Positions 24,621 through 33,607 of a stretch of DNA of 45,716 nucleotides are shown one piece after another. Source of the stretch: an uncultured Bacteroides sp. (lineage in GTDB: Bacteria; Bacteroidota; Bacteroidia; Bacteroidales; Bacteroidaceae); assembly GCA_947074235.1 (NCBI GenBank), contig CAMTOV010000006.1:1-45716 (forward strand), in the 5' to 3' direction. Under the pieces are notes generated by a model that was not told where the DNA came from, searched no databases, and saw nothing but the letters and a program-made list of their open reading frames with translations. Positions within the stretch are counted from its first letter, which is position 1; every line of letters starts with the position of its first letter. A program made the position numbers and the translations under genes.

Positions 24621-27521
24621 ATGAAAATTAGCAAAAAACTACTTTTAGCTTTCGCTGCACTGGTTGTATCGGTGCCCTCATTTAGCGAAGGCTTGAAAAC
24701 CTTTAAGCTGAAGAATGGCTTATCGGTTATTATTTGGGAAGACAATACTCAACCCGATGTATATGGTGCAGTGGCCGTGAGAGCTGGTTCTATAAATGAT
24801 CCTGAACAGTATACAGGACTTGCTCACTATCTGGAGCATTTGATGTTTAAAGGCACGCAAACCATTGGAGCACTCAACTGGACCGAAGAGGAACCTATCT
24901 ACAACCAAATCATTGCAAAATACGATGAGATGGCTAACGAAACAGATCCTGCAAAGAAAAAAGCCATTAGCGACGAAATTAATGAGCTAACAGTTGCTGC
25001 TGGTAAAATCAGCGTATCAAATGAATTTTCTAATCTCAACGAATCGATGGGTGGAAAAGGATTGAATGCAGGTACAGGCTATGACATGACCTACTATCAC
25101 AACTATTTTCCTGCTTTTCAAATTAATAAATGGTTGGAACTCTCTTCACAAAGATTTTTAAAACCTGTATTCCGTACTTTCCAAACTGAGTTGGAAACTG
25201 TATATGAAGAGTATAATATGTATAAAGATATGCCTTCTGAAGTTCAATCTGAATTCATAAGAGAAAAAGCTTTTGAAGGACACCCATATAGCCGCTCAAT
25301 AGCAGGACTTGGTGAACACTTAAAAAACCCACGTCTAAGCGAATTGATTAAATTCTATAACGACTGGTATGTGGCCGAAAACATGGCGCTAATCCTTGTG
25401 GGTAATGTGAATACTGAGCAAATACAAAGACGTATTGCTGCTACTTTTGGTCGTCTTCCTCAAGGCAAAACTCCAGAAAGAAAACAATATCCCAACTTAG
25501 AAATAACTGGTCGCAAACAATATTCGGCTAAAATTGGTGATTACCCATCGGTTGTTATGATATATCCTGGGGTGCCTTCTGGACATCCTGATGAAAATGC
25601 ACTTAAAATTGCTCTTTCACTATTGAGCAATGGTAGTAGTACGGGTGCTTTAGATAAGCTATCTATTGATGGTGAAATAACTGCTGGTTATGCAGGATTA
25701 AGCAGTCTACGCGAGCAAGGTCGATGCATGATTCAAGCTATACCTCTTTACGATCAGAATCAAAGAAGATATGAATCGAACAAAAGTGTAGAAAAAAAGG
25801 CATTAAAAGTTATTGAGCAAATTGCGAATGGCGATTTTGAACCATGGATAGTTGATGCAATCAAAGCTAACCTATGCAGATCTTATGACATCTCACAAGA
25901 ATCTAACCAAGGTATGTTATACAAACTAATGAGTGCTTTTATCAATGAGCAAGATTTTAGCACTGTGCTTGAATATAAAGAGGAGATTGCCAATATTAGT
26001 GTAGAAGATATTAAGAGAGTAGCCAAACAATATCTTGGAAAAGACTACATGGTAATCAATATCGAAGCTGGAAAATCTAATAAAGGTGAGAAAATAGAGA
26101 AACCTGGCTACGATCCAATTGAGCCACCTGTAGGTCAACAATCATTGTATGCACAACAATTCAAAACACTTCCTATTGGTTCTGTTGAAGAAAACTTTAT
26201 GGATTTCAATGAAGTGAAGAGCCAACCTATTAATGAGAAATCTAAATTCTTTTATACTCAAAACACAGTAAACCCCGTATTCTCATTAACCGTAAGATAT
26301 GGAGTAGGAACTGAAAAGTATCCAAACTTAGGCATAGCTGCTAGTTTGATGAACAACGCAGGTATTATGGGTGCATACGAACCACAAGAGTTGAAAAAGG
26401 AATTTAGTAAACTAAACATTTCTTGTAATGTGTTTGCTGATGATGATTATCTTACAGTTTATATGACTGGGTATGAAAACAATCTAGCGGATGCTTGTCA
26501 ACTACTTGCCCGCCAAATTTTAATGCCAAAGCTCGACGAAAAGCAAATGAAACGTCTGCAAGGAAGCGCATTGGGTGCTCGTGCTCAACGCAAAAATAAT
26601 CCAGAGACTCTTGGTGGGGCTTTAGAACAATACATTCGCTATGGCAATGAGTCGGGATACTTGAAAGAGCTTACTGATAAAGAAATTTTTGAACTAGGCA
26701 TATCTACCCTTACAGGAGATATCAATAGAGCATCCAACTACGAAGCTGAGATCTTTTATACAGGTGCACTTCCATACGAAACTGCATATGAAATATTGAG
26801 CAATAATCTGCCTTTAGTGGCCAATGAAAAGACTTCAGAGTCGCCATTTATAAAACCCTATGCAGATGTTAAAGAAAACACGATTTACTTCCTGCCAAAT
26901 AGCGATACAGAACAAGCTCAGATCTTCGTATTCATGCCAACAACCAATTATGATAAAAAAGATAATGTGGTTAGAAGTGCTTTTAATCAATATTTCTCGG
27001 GAGGATTTAATGGTTTAATATTGCACGAATTGCGAGAAAAACGTTCTATGGTTTATGGAGCTGATGCTCGAGTTATAACGCCCGAACTGCCCAACTACCC
27101 AACAGCTTTTGTAGGAAGTTTATCGACACAAAACGATAAAGCTGTTGAAGCAGTAGGTGTATTTATGGATCTAGTACGCAACATGCCCGAAAACCCTGAT
27201 AGAATAGATAATATCAAGAACTATATGAAGCAGACTCTTTTGTCTACTAAACCTAGTTTCAGATATAAAGCTCAGCAGTTTGAGAGCCAAAAGAGAAGAG
27301 GCTATACTCAAGACCCAGCAATTGAAAACATTCCGCTTATTGAGAATCTTGCATTCGATGATATCGTAAAATTCTACGAAGAGAATGTCAAAGATAAGCC
27401 AATGGTAATCGGCATCATGGGTAATCCCAAAAACATCTCTCAAGATGATTTGAAGAAGTTTGGTAAAGTAGTGAGACTTACCGACAAAAAGTTATTCAAT
27501 ACTAAAGACTCATTCTTTTAA
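24621..27521 (+). CDS. M16-family (pitrilysin/insulinase) zinc protease
   Basis: A 966-residue periplasmic zinc metallopeptidase. Signal peptide about residues 1-22 (ending PSFSEG). The inverted zinc motif HxxEH is seen as HYLEHLMFKGT (about residue 73), and the distal zinc-binding Glu lies in ELETVYEEYNMY (about residue 195). The N-terminal half is the active M16 unit; the C-terminal half (from about residue 530) is the inactive M16 partner domain with LILHELREKRSMVYGADA. This is the full two-half architecture, and its length is typical. It likely degrades peptides in the periplasm. Alone in its transcript, with a terminator 18 nt after the stop. Confidence 0.95.
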   Translation: MKISKKLLLAFAALVVSVPSFSEGLKTFKLKNGLSVIIWEDNTQPDVYGAVAVRAGSINDPEQYTGLAHYLEHLMFKGTQTIGALNWTEEEPIYNQIIAKYDEMANETDPAKKKAISDEINELTVAAGKISVSNEFSNLNESMGGKGLNAGTGYDMTYYHNYFPAFQINKWLELSSQRFLKPVFRTFQTELETVYEEYNMYKDMPSEVQSEFIREKAFEGHPYSRSIAGLGEHLKNPRLSELIKFYNDWYVAENMALILVGNVNTEQIQRRIAATFGRLPQGKTPERKQYPNLEITGRKQYSAKIGDYPSVVMIYPGVPSGHPDENALKIALSLLSNGSSTGALDKLSIDGEITAGYAGLSSLREQGRCMIQAIPLYDQNQRRYESNKSVEKKALKVIEQIANGDFEPWIVDAIKANLCRSYDISQESNQGMLYKLMSAFINEQDFSTVLEYKEEIANISVEDIKRVAKQYLGKDYMVINIEAGKSNKGEKIEKPGYDPIEPPVGQQSLYAQQFKTLPIGSVEENFMDFNEVKSQPINEKSKFFYTQNTVNPVFSLTVRYGVGTEKYPNLGIAASLMNNAGIMGAYEPQELKKEFSKLNISCNVFADDDYLTVYMTGYENNLADACQLLARQILMPKLDEKQMKRLQGSALGARAQRKNNPETLGGALEQYIRYGNESGYLKELTDKEIFELGISTLTGDINRASNYEAEIFYTGALPYETAYEILSNNLPLVANEKTSESPFIKPYADVKENTIYFLPNSDTEQAQIFVFMPTTNYDKKDNVVRSAFNQYFSGGFNGLILHELREKRSMVYGADARVITPELPNYPTAFVGSLSTQNDKAVEAVGVFMDLVRNMPENPDRIDNIKNYMKQTLLSTKPSFRYKAQQFESQKRRGYTQDPAIENIPLIENLAFDDIVKFYEENVKDKPMVIGIMGNPKNISQDDLKKFGKVVRLTDKKLFNTKDSFF

Positions 27522-27539
27522 TAGATAGTCACAAATAAG

Positions 27540-27577
27540 AAACTCCTCATTTCCTATTTAGAGATAATGAGGAGTTT
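27540..27577 (+). terminator. Rho-independent terminator after the M16 protease gene
   Basis: A 12-bp perfect stem AAACTCCTCATT (27540-27551) with 27566-27577, a 14-nt loop and the U-tract TTTTTATTTTG. Confidence 0.88.
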
Positions 27578-27615
27578 TTATTTTGTAAATAAAGCTAATT
27601 TACTATTCTTTTTAT

Positions 27616-27623
27616 TACATTTG
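27616..27623 (+). promoter_or_regulatory. Candidate -7 box for the DUF4251 gene
   Basis: TACATTTG matches TAnnTTTG, 32 bp before the ATG; no -33 at normal spacing. Confidence 0.4.
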
Positions 27624-27655
27624 AGTTAATATTCACTGATTAATATTGTTGAGAC

Positions 27656-28138
27656 ATGAAACACATACTATACCTTTTGCTCTTATTGGCTATATCAATA
27701 TCAATGCCTTGCCTAGCACAAAACAAAGAGGATAAAGAAAGAAAACAAGAAGAAATTATTAAGAAACAAATAGAGAATAGAAATTTCAAGATAGATATTT
27801 CAAAAGCAATACCACAAGGAGAAAGAAGCGTCCCTCTATCGCTAAACTCTATTACAGTTAGAAATGATTCTCTCATATCCGATTTGCCCTACTTTGGCCG
27901 ATCATTTGCTATACCCTATGGCGGAAGTAATGGTTTGATATTTAGTGTGCCTATACAAAAGATGAAGGTAACCGAAGGAAAAAAAGGCAAGCAAAACATT
28001 GTTATAAATGTAGAAACGGATGAAGATGATTTTCGTTACAACATAACAATATTTCCTAATGGTACATCTAATGTAAGTGTATCTATGCAAAATAGAAATC
28101 CTATAAGCTATTTTGGAAGAATTGAAACAGGACTATAA
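27656..28138 (+). CDS. DUF4251-domain secreted protein
   Basis: A 160-residue protein with a Sec signal peptide (about residues 1-22, ending CLAQN). After a charged helical stretch (KEDKERKQEEIIKKQIENRN) comes the DUF4251 beta-sandwich-like domain with conserved SDLPYFGRSFAIPYGGSNGL and FPNGTSNVSVSMQNRNPISYFG. The function is unknown; it is a common periplasmic or surface family in Bacteroidetes. The Cys in MPCLAQ is a poor lipobox, so a cleaved soluble protein is more likely. It ends 7 bp before the convergent TRIC gene, with no terminator between. Confidence 0.88.
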   Translation: MKHILYLLLLLAISISMPCLAQNKEDKERKQEEIIKKQIENRNFKIDISKAIPQGERSVPLSLNSITVRNDSLISDLPYFGRSFAIPYGGSNGLIFSVPIQKMKVTEGKKGKQNIVINVETDEDDFRYNITIFPNGTSNVSVSMQNRNPISYFGRIETGL

Positions 28139-28145
28139 CGCTAAT

Positions 28146-28769
28146 TTAAGCTTCCTCGCCAGTGTCTCCTTTTAAAATAGGAAGGCATATATGATATTTT
28201 ACAGCCAATATACGAGTGATAAATACACTTGCACCACTGATGAGTTGCACTACAACCACATCCAATCCCATAAGAGATGTCATCCAATAAAACACACCAC
28301 CTATCACACATGCCATGGCATAAATCTCTTTTCTAAAGATTAAGGGGATTTCATTGATAAGCACATCACGTATCACACCACCAGCTGCACCCGTAAGTGT
28401 TCCCATAATGATAGCAACCCAGAAAGGATAACCAAGAGATATACTCATGCCTACTCCTACTACAGTAAATAGTGCCAGACCAATGCTATCGAATATAAAG
28501 AATGTATTGTGTAAATGTATCAGATGCTTACCGAAAAATATAACCCAAAGCAAAGCCATACCTGTACATATCAGATAGATTGGATTAGTCATCCAACCCG
28601 GAGTGGCGCCCAATAATATATCACGTATAGTTCCACCGCCAATGGCTGTAACCAAACCTACAACGTAAGCACCAAACCAGTCAAATCGTTTGGCAGATGC
28701 TAATCGAATGCCACTAATGGCAAATGCAAAAGTTCCTATAAAATCGAGAATCTGAACGAATGTCGGCAT
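28146..28769 (-). CDS. TRIC-type (YadS/UPF0126) membrane channel protein
   Basis: A 207-residue inner-membrane protein with seven predicted helices in two UPF0126 repeats. Repeat signatures: FAFAISGIRLASAKRFDWFG followed by AIGGGTIRDILLG, then LTGAAGGVIRDVLINEIPLI. The paired GGG-x-RD and GGV-x-RD kinks are the hallmark of trimeric intracellular cation channel relatives, which conduct K+ or other cations. The prokaryotic physiological role is not settled. No operon partner. Confidence 0.93.
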   Translation of the reverse strand: MPTFVQILDFIGTFAFAISGIRLASAKRFDWFGAYVVGLVTAIGGGTIRDILLGATPGWMTNPIYLICTGMALLWVIFFGKHLIHLHNTFFIFDSIGLALFTVVGVGMSISLGYPFWVAIIMGTLTGAAGGVIRDVLINEIPLIFRKEIYAMACVIGGVFYWMTSLMGLDVVVVQLISGASVFITRILAVKYHICLPILKGDTGEEA

Positions 28770-28818
28770 ATCTATGTATTTTTGTATGCAAAGAAATAAA
28801 TTATTCCATAAGAAACCG

Positions 28819-28826
28819 TATTTTTG
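28819..28826 (+). promoter_or_regulatory. Candidate -7 box for the WecB-like gene
   Basis: TATTTTTG matches TAnnTTTG, 25 bp before the ATG at 28852; no -33 box seen at 20 nt. Confidence 0.4.
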
Positions 28827-28851
28827 CTACCATAAAATAGATATATGACAT

Positions 28852-29934
28852 ATGAAAATTACAATTGTTGCCGGAGCACGTCCTAATTTTATGAAGATAG
28901 CGCCTATTGTGCGCGCTGTTGAGAACGCCATGTCTCAAGGCAAAAATATTTCTTACCGCTTAGTTTATACTGGAACAAAAGAGGATTCAAGCATAGATGC
29001 CTCTTTATTTTCGGATCTGCATATCTGCGAACCTCACTCCTATCTAAATGTAAATAGCAATAATGCTACACTTTTGGCATCGGGCATTATGGTTGCTTTT
29101 GATAAAGAGCTAACGGAAAATCCTGCACATGTGGTATTGGTAGTAGATGATTTAACAGCAACCATGAGTTGCGCTATTGTTGCCAAAAAACAAGGAGTGA
29201 AAGTAGCTCACCTAGTTGCCGGAACACGATCGTTTGACTTAAATATGCCAAAAGAAATCAATCGAATGATTAGTGATGGTTTGTCTGATTACTTATTTAC
29301 AGCAAGTATCACTGCCAATAGAAACTTAAATCAAACGGGCACTGAGGAAGCTCATGTTTATCATGTAGGAAATATCTTGATAGACAATATACGCTATCAT
29401 TGTAAACGGTTTATAAAACCTATTTGGTTTGATACTTTAAACATTACCAACAAAAACTATCTTCTGCTTACGCTCAATAGAAGGGTTTTACTCAATGATA
29501 CTCATACTATTAAAGCTCTTTTGGAAACCATTATAAAAGAGGCAAACGGATGTCCTATAATTGCGCCTGTACATAACTATGTACGTGAGGCTATTATTCA
29601 TACTGGGATATCAGCACCAAACTTATATCTACTGCCTCCTCAAGGATACTTATCGTTTGGTTATCTAATGAGTAATGCAAAAGGAGTGATTACAGATTCG
29701 GGCAATATTGCCGAAGAGACCACTTTCTTGGGTGTGCCTTGCATCACATTGAATGACTATGCTGAGCATCCTGAAACTTGGCGCATAGGAACAAACGAGC
29801 TTGTAGGCGAAAATACAGAACAACTAGCCAAAGCAATAAATAAATTGATAGCTGGCGAATGGAAAAAAGGTGAACTTCCTGAACGTTGGGATGGAAGAAC
29901 TGCAGAAAGAATAGTTCAAATATTATTGGGATAA
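28852..29934 (+). CDS. WecB-like UDP-GlcNAc 2-epimerase homologue lacking catalytic residues
   Basis: A 360-residue GT-B-fold protein of the non-hydrolysing UDP-GlcNAc 2-epimerase family, whose members make UDP-ManNAc. Family landmarks: GARPNFMKIAPI at the N-terminus, VGNILIDNI mid-protein, PVHNYVREA, and TDSGNIAEETTFLGVPCITL near the C-terminus. Compared with E. coli WecB, the Asp of GDT is kept (VVDDLTAT), but the Glu of HVEAGLRT is Val (HLVAGTRS) and the His of GHRRE is Asn (LTLNRRVLL). One of the two Glu in PEE is Lys (MPKEINR), and RPE becomes HPE. So it may be an inactive or repurposed paralogue. The frame is intact over the full family length, so it is not a decayed gene. It is convergent with a glycosyltransferase gene. 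Confidence 0.85.
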   Translation: MKITIVAGARPNFMKIAPIVRAVENAMSQGKNISYRLVYTGTKEDSSIDASLFSDLHICEPHSYLNVNSNNATLLASGIMVAFDKELTENPAHVVLVVDDLTATMSCAIVAKKQGVKVAHLVAGTRSFDLNMPKEINRMISDGLSDYLFTASITANRNLNQTGTEEAHVYHVGNILIDNIRYHCKRFIKPIWFDTLNITNKNYLLLTLNRRVLLNDTHTIKALLETIIKEANGCPIIAPVHNYVREAIIHTGISAPNLYLLPPQGYLSFGYLMSNAKGVITDSGNIAEETTFLGVPCITLNDYAEHPETWRIGTNELVGENTEQLAKAINKLIAGEWKKGELPERWDGRTAERIVQILLG

Positions 29935-29940
29935 TCGTCT

Positions 29941-29964
29941 TTAAAACAAGATAGTTTGTTTTAA
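29941..29964. terminator. Weak hairpin between convergent epimerase-like and GT2 genes
   Basis: TTAAAACAA (29941-29949) pairs with 29956-29964 across a 6-nt loop. The stem is A/T-only except for one pair, so it is a marginal terminator. Confidence 0.35.
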
Positions 29965-30009
29965 TACATTAGACACCGACTTATTATAAATTAGATACTG
30001 GCTTTTGAT

Positions 30010-30906
30010 TCAAAACTCAGTATCTTTTTTTATGCTTTGTTTTAGCGAACAGAGATAACCTAATTTATAGAAAGCAAATAGTTTTAATGATGGAGTTTTG
30101 CTTGTGAGATTGGATACAATATATGGTTCTGTGGTATTAAATAAAAAACTACATATTGGTTGCATCCCTAACTTATAAATCTTATCATGCCATTTTAGTA
30201 ATTTTACATAAGATTTCATTTCCTCTTCATGGCCTTGCAAATTGCCTACTGCACGTTTTATTTTCATTAAAAACTTCTCACTAGTCTCTTCTACACAGTG
30301 ATAAACAGCATTGTCTATATGGATAATTTCGACTCCGGCCTGCTCAAGTCTTTTACCAAACAATGTATCCTCATATCCAAGATGAAAGGATTCATCGAAT
30401 CGAACTTTCATAAATGCGTCTTTAGAAATTAAGAAGTTCATACTTATAAAACTATTATAAGGAAGCTGACTTCTCGACGCTGCTGTTTGCTGTTCTACAG
30501 CTATACCATACTTAAATCGAAGTATTGAATCAGTAGGTATATTATCTGTTTTGTATATAAATCCTCCACAAACAGCTGTATTTACTCTTGCATTATTAAT
30601 GTATTTACTCAAAAAATCACCATTAACAGGCAACACATCTGAATCTAGAAACAACAAATAAGGATATTGAGCTTGATCGGCCAGATAGTTTCTAATCTTC
30701 GCCGGACCTAGATTGTTTTCTATCTGCAAATAGTTGCAATTATCCCAATCTTGTATCACACGGTTAATTGATCTATACTCTTCGTTCGATGCATCATCTG
30801 CCAATAACAGTTCATAAGGAATGCCCAATCCTAGTGCTTGTTTATTGACTATATCAATTAAAGGTAGGCAGTTGGCATTGTATGTAGGTATAAGAATAGA
30901 AAGCAT
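30010..30906 (-). CDS. Family 2 glycosyltransferase
   Basis: A 298-residue GT-A enzyme that transfers a sugar from a nucleotide donor to a glycan or lipid acceptor. It opens with the classic LSILIPTYNANCLPLIDIV, the nucleotide-binding DDASNEEY (about residue 40), and the DxD-type LFLDSDVLP (about residue 95) that holds the metal. ED-containing FHLGYEDTLFGKRLEQAG (about residue 185) supplies the catalytic base region. I use the ATG at 30906; an upstream in-frame ATG would add 37 hydrophobic residues, cross the promoter box at 30928 and overlap the next gene. It is not in a polysaccharide cluster, so the acceptor is unknown. Confidence 0.9.
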   Translation of the reverse strand: MLSILIPTYNANCLPLIDIVNKQALGLGIPYELLLADDASNEEYRSINRVIQDWDNCNYLQIENNLGPAKIRNYLADQAQYPYLLFLDSDVLPVNGDFLSKYINNARVNTAVCGGFIYKTDNIPTDSILRFKYGIAVEQQTAASRSQLPYNSFISMNFLISKDAFMKVRFDESFHLGYEDTLFGKRLEQAGVEIIHIDNAVYHCVEETSEKFLMKIKRAVGNLQGHEEEMKSYVKLLKWHDKIYKLGMQPICSFLFNTTEPYIVSNLTSKTPSLKLFAFYKLGYLCSLKQSIKKDTEF

Positions 30907-30927
30907 ATTATAATGAGTTGAGAATGG

Positions 30928-30935
30928 CAAATGTA
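30928..30935 (-). promoter_or_regulatory. Candidate -7 box for the GT2 gene
   Basis: Leftward TACATTTG matches TAnnTTTG, 21 bp before the ATG at 30906, supporting that start. Confidence 0.4.
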
Positions 30936-30978
30936 ATACAAAAAAAGTTATAATTACAGTCTTATTAAGAGTAATTGT

Positions 30979-30986
30979 TAACTTTG
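30979..30986 (+). promoter_or_regulatory. Candidate -7 box for the DUF5686-rarA operon
   Basis: TAACTTTG matches TAnnTTTG, 22 bp before the ATG at 31009; no -33 TTTG at 20 nt. Confidence 0.4.
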
Positions 30987-31008
30987 TCCACCTATCATAG
31001 AGTAGTAT

Positions 31009-33597
31009 ATGAAACAACTATATTTCAAAATAACGTTCTTTTTAATTTTTCTATTTTCTACTTTACACTTGTCAGCACAGCTACGAGGTGTCATTACCGA
31101 TTCATTGACCAATGAGCCTTTGATGTATATATCTGTATTTTATGAAGGAAAAGGTGTAGGTAGTGTGTCAAACATCAAAGGTGAATACAAGATAGAAACA
31201 CGTAGAGGTTGGAATGAAGTAACCTTTTCGGCTATCGGATATAAAACCAAAGTAGTAAAGATAACTCCCGATCAAAAGATATTGAATATCAAAATGCAAT
31301 CGAATGATGTGCAATTGGCAGAAGTTGTTATCAAGCCCAAGAAAGAAAAGTACTCTCGCAAAAACAATCCTGCTGTAGATTTGATGCGCAAGGTTGTTGA
31401 AAACAAAAAGGCACAGGCACTTGAAGTGAATGATTATTATCAATACGACAAGTATGAGAAGATGAAGATGTCGTTAAACGAAATCACTCCTGATAAATTA
31501 GAAAAAGGTGTCTTCAAGAAGTATTCGTTTCTAAAAGATCAAATTGAAATTTCTGAAGTAACCAATAGTCTCATCCTACCTATATCTGTACAAGAAACAG
31601 CTTCACAAACTATATTTAGGAAAAGCCCTGAGAGTCAAAAAAGCATTATCAAAGGTATGAACTCGAATGGATTGAACGAACTGTTTGCTTCGGGTGATAT
31701 GCTGAGCACTATTTTGAAAGATGTGTTTGCCAATGTCAACATCTACGATGACGAGATACGCTTGCTGCAACGACGCTTTACCAGCCCTATCTCCAAAGAC
31801 GGTATCTCTTTTTATAAATACTACATCATGGATACAATAAAGGTGGAGAAAGATACTTGCATCCACTTAACATTTGTTCCTCAAAACTCTCAAGATTTTG
31901 GTTTCACCGGTCATTTATATGTGATTAAAGACTCAACGTATGCTGTAAAGAAGTGTACGATGAATCTACCCAAGAACACAGGTGTAAACTTTGTAAACCG
32001 CATGGATATCATACAAGACTACGAACAATTGCCAAATGGTAACTGGGTGTTGAAAGATGATGATATGCTTGTAGATTTATCACTTATAAATACATTTGGA
32101 GCTGTGTTGGTGCAACGAACTACCAAGTACACCAATTATAAATTTGACCCGATAGAGCCACGATTGTTTCGTTTTAAAGCCAACGTTATCAAGGAGGCGG
32201 ACATGCTTACTAAGAGTGATGAATATTGGGCGGAAGTACGCCAAGTGCCTCTTAGTAAAACAGAGAGCACTATGGATGTATTTATGAATAGAATAGAGCA
32301 AGTGCCGGGATTCAAGTATGTACTTTTTGGTGCGAAAGCCTTAATCGAAAACTTTGTAGAAACTGCCGGACCTAAAGGAAAAAGTAAATTCGACTTTGGA
32401 CCGGTCAATACTATAGTAACAAATAACTATGTTGATGGGTGGCGCTTGCGCGTAAGTGGAGGAACCACAGCCAATCTCAATCCACACTGGTTTGTTAGTG
32501 GATATGGCGCCTATGGTTTCAAAGATCATCGCTGGAAATATAGCGGCACACTCACCTACTCTTTTCGTAAACGCGAATATGTGATTTGGGAGTATCCTAA
32601 ACATTTCATATCGGCCACTTATCGTTTTGATGTGATGTCTCCTATGGACAAGTTCTTGTTTACAGATAAGGACAATATATTTTTGGCTTGGAAAACAACT
32701 ACTGTTGACCAAATGTCTTACATGCGAGACATTATGATAAACTACGATTTGGAAACTCATACTGGGTTTGGAGTAAAAGCCATGCTCCGCCATCGTGAAG
32801 ATGAACCTACAGGCAATCTTAAATATTGGCGCAACAATAACTCAGGAGATAAAATGCCTCTCCCCGGCCAATCGCCTGTAAGAGACATTACTACAGCCGA
32901 GGCGAGTGTTACTTTACGTTATGCTCCCGGCGAATCGTTTGTTAACTCCAAACAACGTCGCAACCCAGTTACATTGGATGCACCTATCTTTACCCTTAAC
33001 CATACTATCGGATTTAAAGGAGTATTAGGAGGTGAATATAACTTCAACCGCACGGAGGCTAGTATTTGGAAAAGACTGTGGCTTCCTGCATCGTGGGGAA
33101 AAGTAGACTTTAGTGTTAAAGGAGGTATAGAATGGAACACCGTACCGTTTCCTTTATTACTTTTGCCAGAGGCGAACTTAAGCTACATCACTCAGCGCGA
33201 AACTTTTTGTTTGATAAACAACATGGAGTTTCTCAATGACCGATTTGCTTCACTCTCAGTTTCGTATGATATGAATGGGAAGTTATTCAATCGCATTCCA
33301 TTAATCAAACATTTGAAGTGGAGAGAGATGTTTCGCTTTAGAGCTTTGTGGGGAACGCTGACAGATAAGAATAATCCTTTTATCAGCGACAATCCCGACT
33401 TGTTCTTATTCCCTATGAGAGATGGCAAGTATACCAGCTTTGTGATGGACCCATCCATCCCTTATATGGAAGCAAGCGTAGGTATATACAATATATTCAA
33501 GCTATTGCACGTTGAATATGTACATAGACTTACTTATAGAAACAACCCCAATATCAATAAATGGGGATTTCGATTTATGGTATTAATGGTTTTCTAA
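31009..33597 (+). CDS. DUF5686 outer-membrane protein with carboxypeptidase-regulatory-like domain
   Basis: An 862-residue protein with a Sec signal peptide (about residues 1-23, ending HLSAQ). Residues about 24-105 form a CarboxypepD_reg-like beta-sandwich (RGVITDSLTNEPLMYISV, GVGSVSNIKGEY, FSAIGYKTKVV), as in TonB-dependent receptors. The rest is the DUF5686 region, with KKEKYSRKNNPAVDLMRKVV at its start and a beta-rich C-terminal half that probably forms a barrel, ending WGFRFMVLMVF with the aromatic terminal residue. No TonB plug domain is present, so it is not a SusC-type transporter. Function unknown. The rarA gene starts 11 bp after its stop. Confidence 0.9.
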   Translation: MKQLYFKITFFLIFLFSTLHLSAQLRGVITDSLTNEPLMYISVFYEGKGVGSVSNIKGEYKIETRRGWNEVTFSAIGYKTKVVKITPDQKILNIKMQSNDVQLAEVVIKPKKEKYSRKNNPAVDLMRKVVENKKAQALEVNDYYQYDKYEKMKMSLNEITPDKLEKGVFKKYSFLKDQIEISEVTNSLILPISVQETASQTIFRKSPESQKSIIKGMNSNGLNELFASGDMLSTILKDVFANVNIYDDEIRLLQRRFTSPISKDGISFYKYYIMDTIKVEKDTCIHLTFVPQNSQDFGFTGHLYVIKDSTYAVKKCTMNLPKNTGVNFVNRMDIIQDYEQLPNGNWVLKDDDMLVDLSLINTFGAVLVQRTTKYTNYKFDPIEPRLFRFKANVIKEADMLTKSDEYWAEVRQVPLSKTESTMDVFMNRIEQVPGFKYVLFGAKALIENFVETAGPKGKSKFDFGPVNTIVTNNYVDGWRLRVSGGTTANLNPHWFVSGYGAYGFKDHRWKYSGTLTYSFRKREYVIWEYPKHFISATYRFDVMSPMDKFLFTDKDNIFLAWKTTTVDQMSYMRDIMINYDLETHTGFGVKAMLRHREDEPTGNLKYWRNNNSGDKMPLPGQSPVRDITTAEASVTLRYAPGESFVNSKQRRNPVTLDAPIFTLNHTIGFKGVLGGEYNFNRTEASIWKRLWLPASWGKVDFSVKGGIEWNTVPFPLLLLPEANLSYITQRETFCLINNMEFLNDRFASLSVSYDMNGKLFNRIPLIKHLKWREMFRFRALWGTLTDKNNPFISDNPDLFLFPMRDGKYTSFVMDPSIPYMEASVGIYNIFKLLHVEYVHRLTYRNNPNINKWGFRFMVLMVF

Positions 33598-33607
33598 ACA
33601 TAACAAT

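Noticed and set aside
30907-31017. 37-residue N-terminal extension of the GT2 protein resembling a signal anchor
   Set aside because: It crosses a -7 box and overlaps the divergent gene; GT2 proteins begin with the LSILIPTYN strand.
32341-32793. 150-codon leftward open frame inside the DUF5686 gene
   Set aside because: It is an antisense shadow; the sense frame has clear domain structure throughout.
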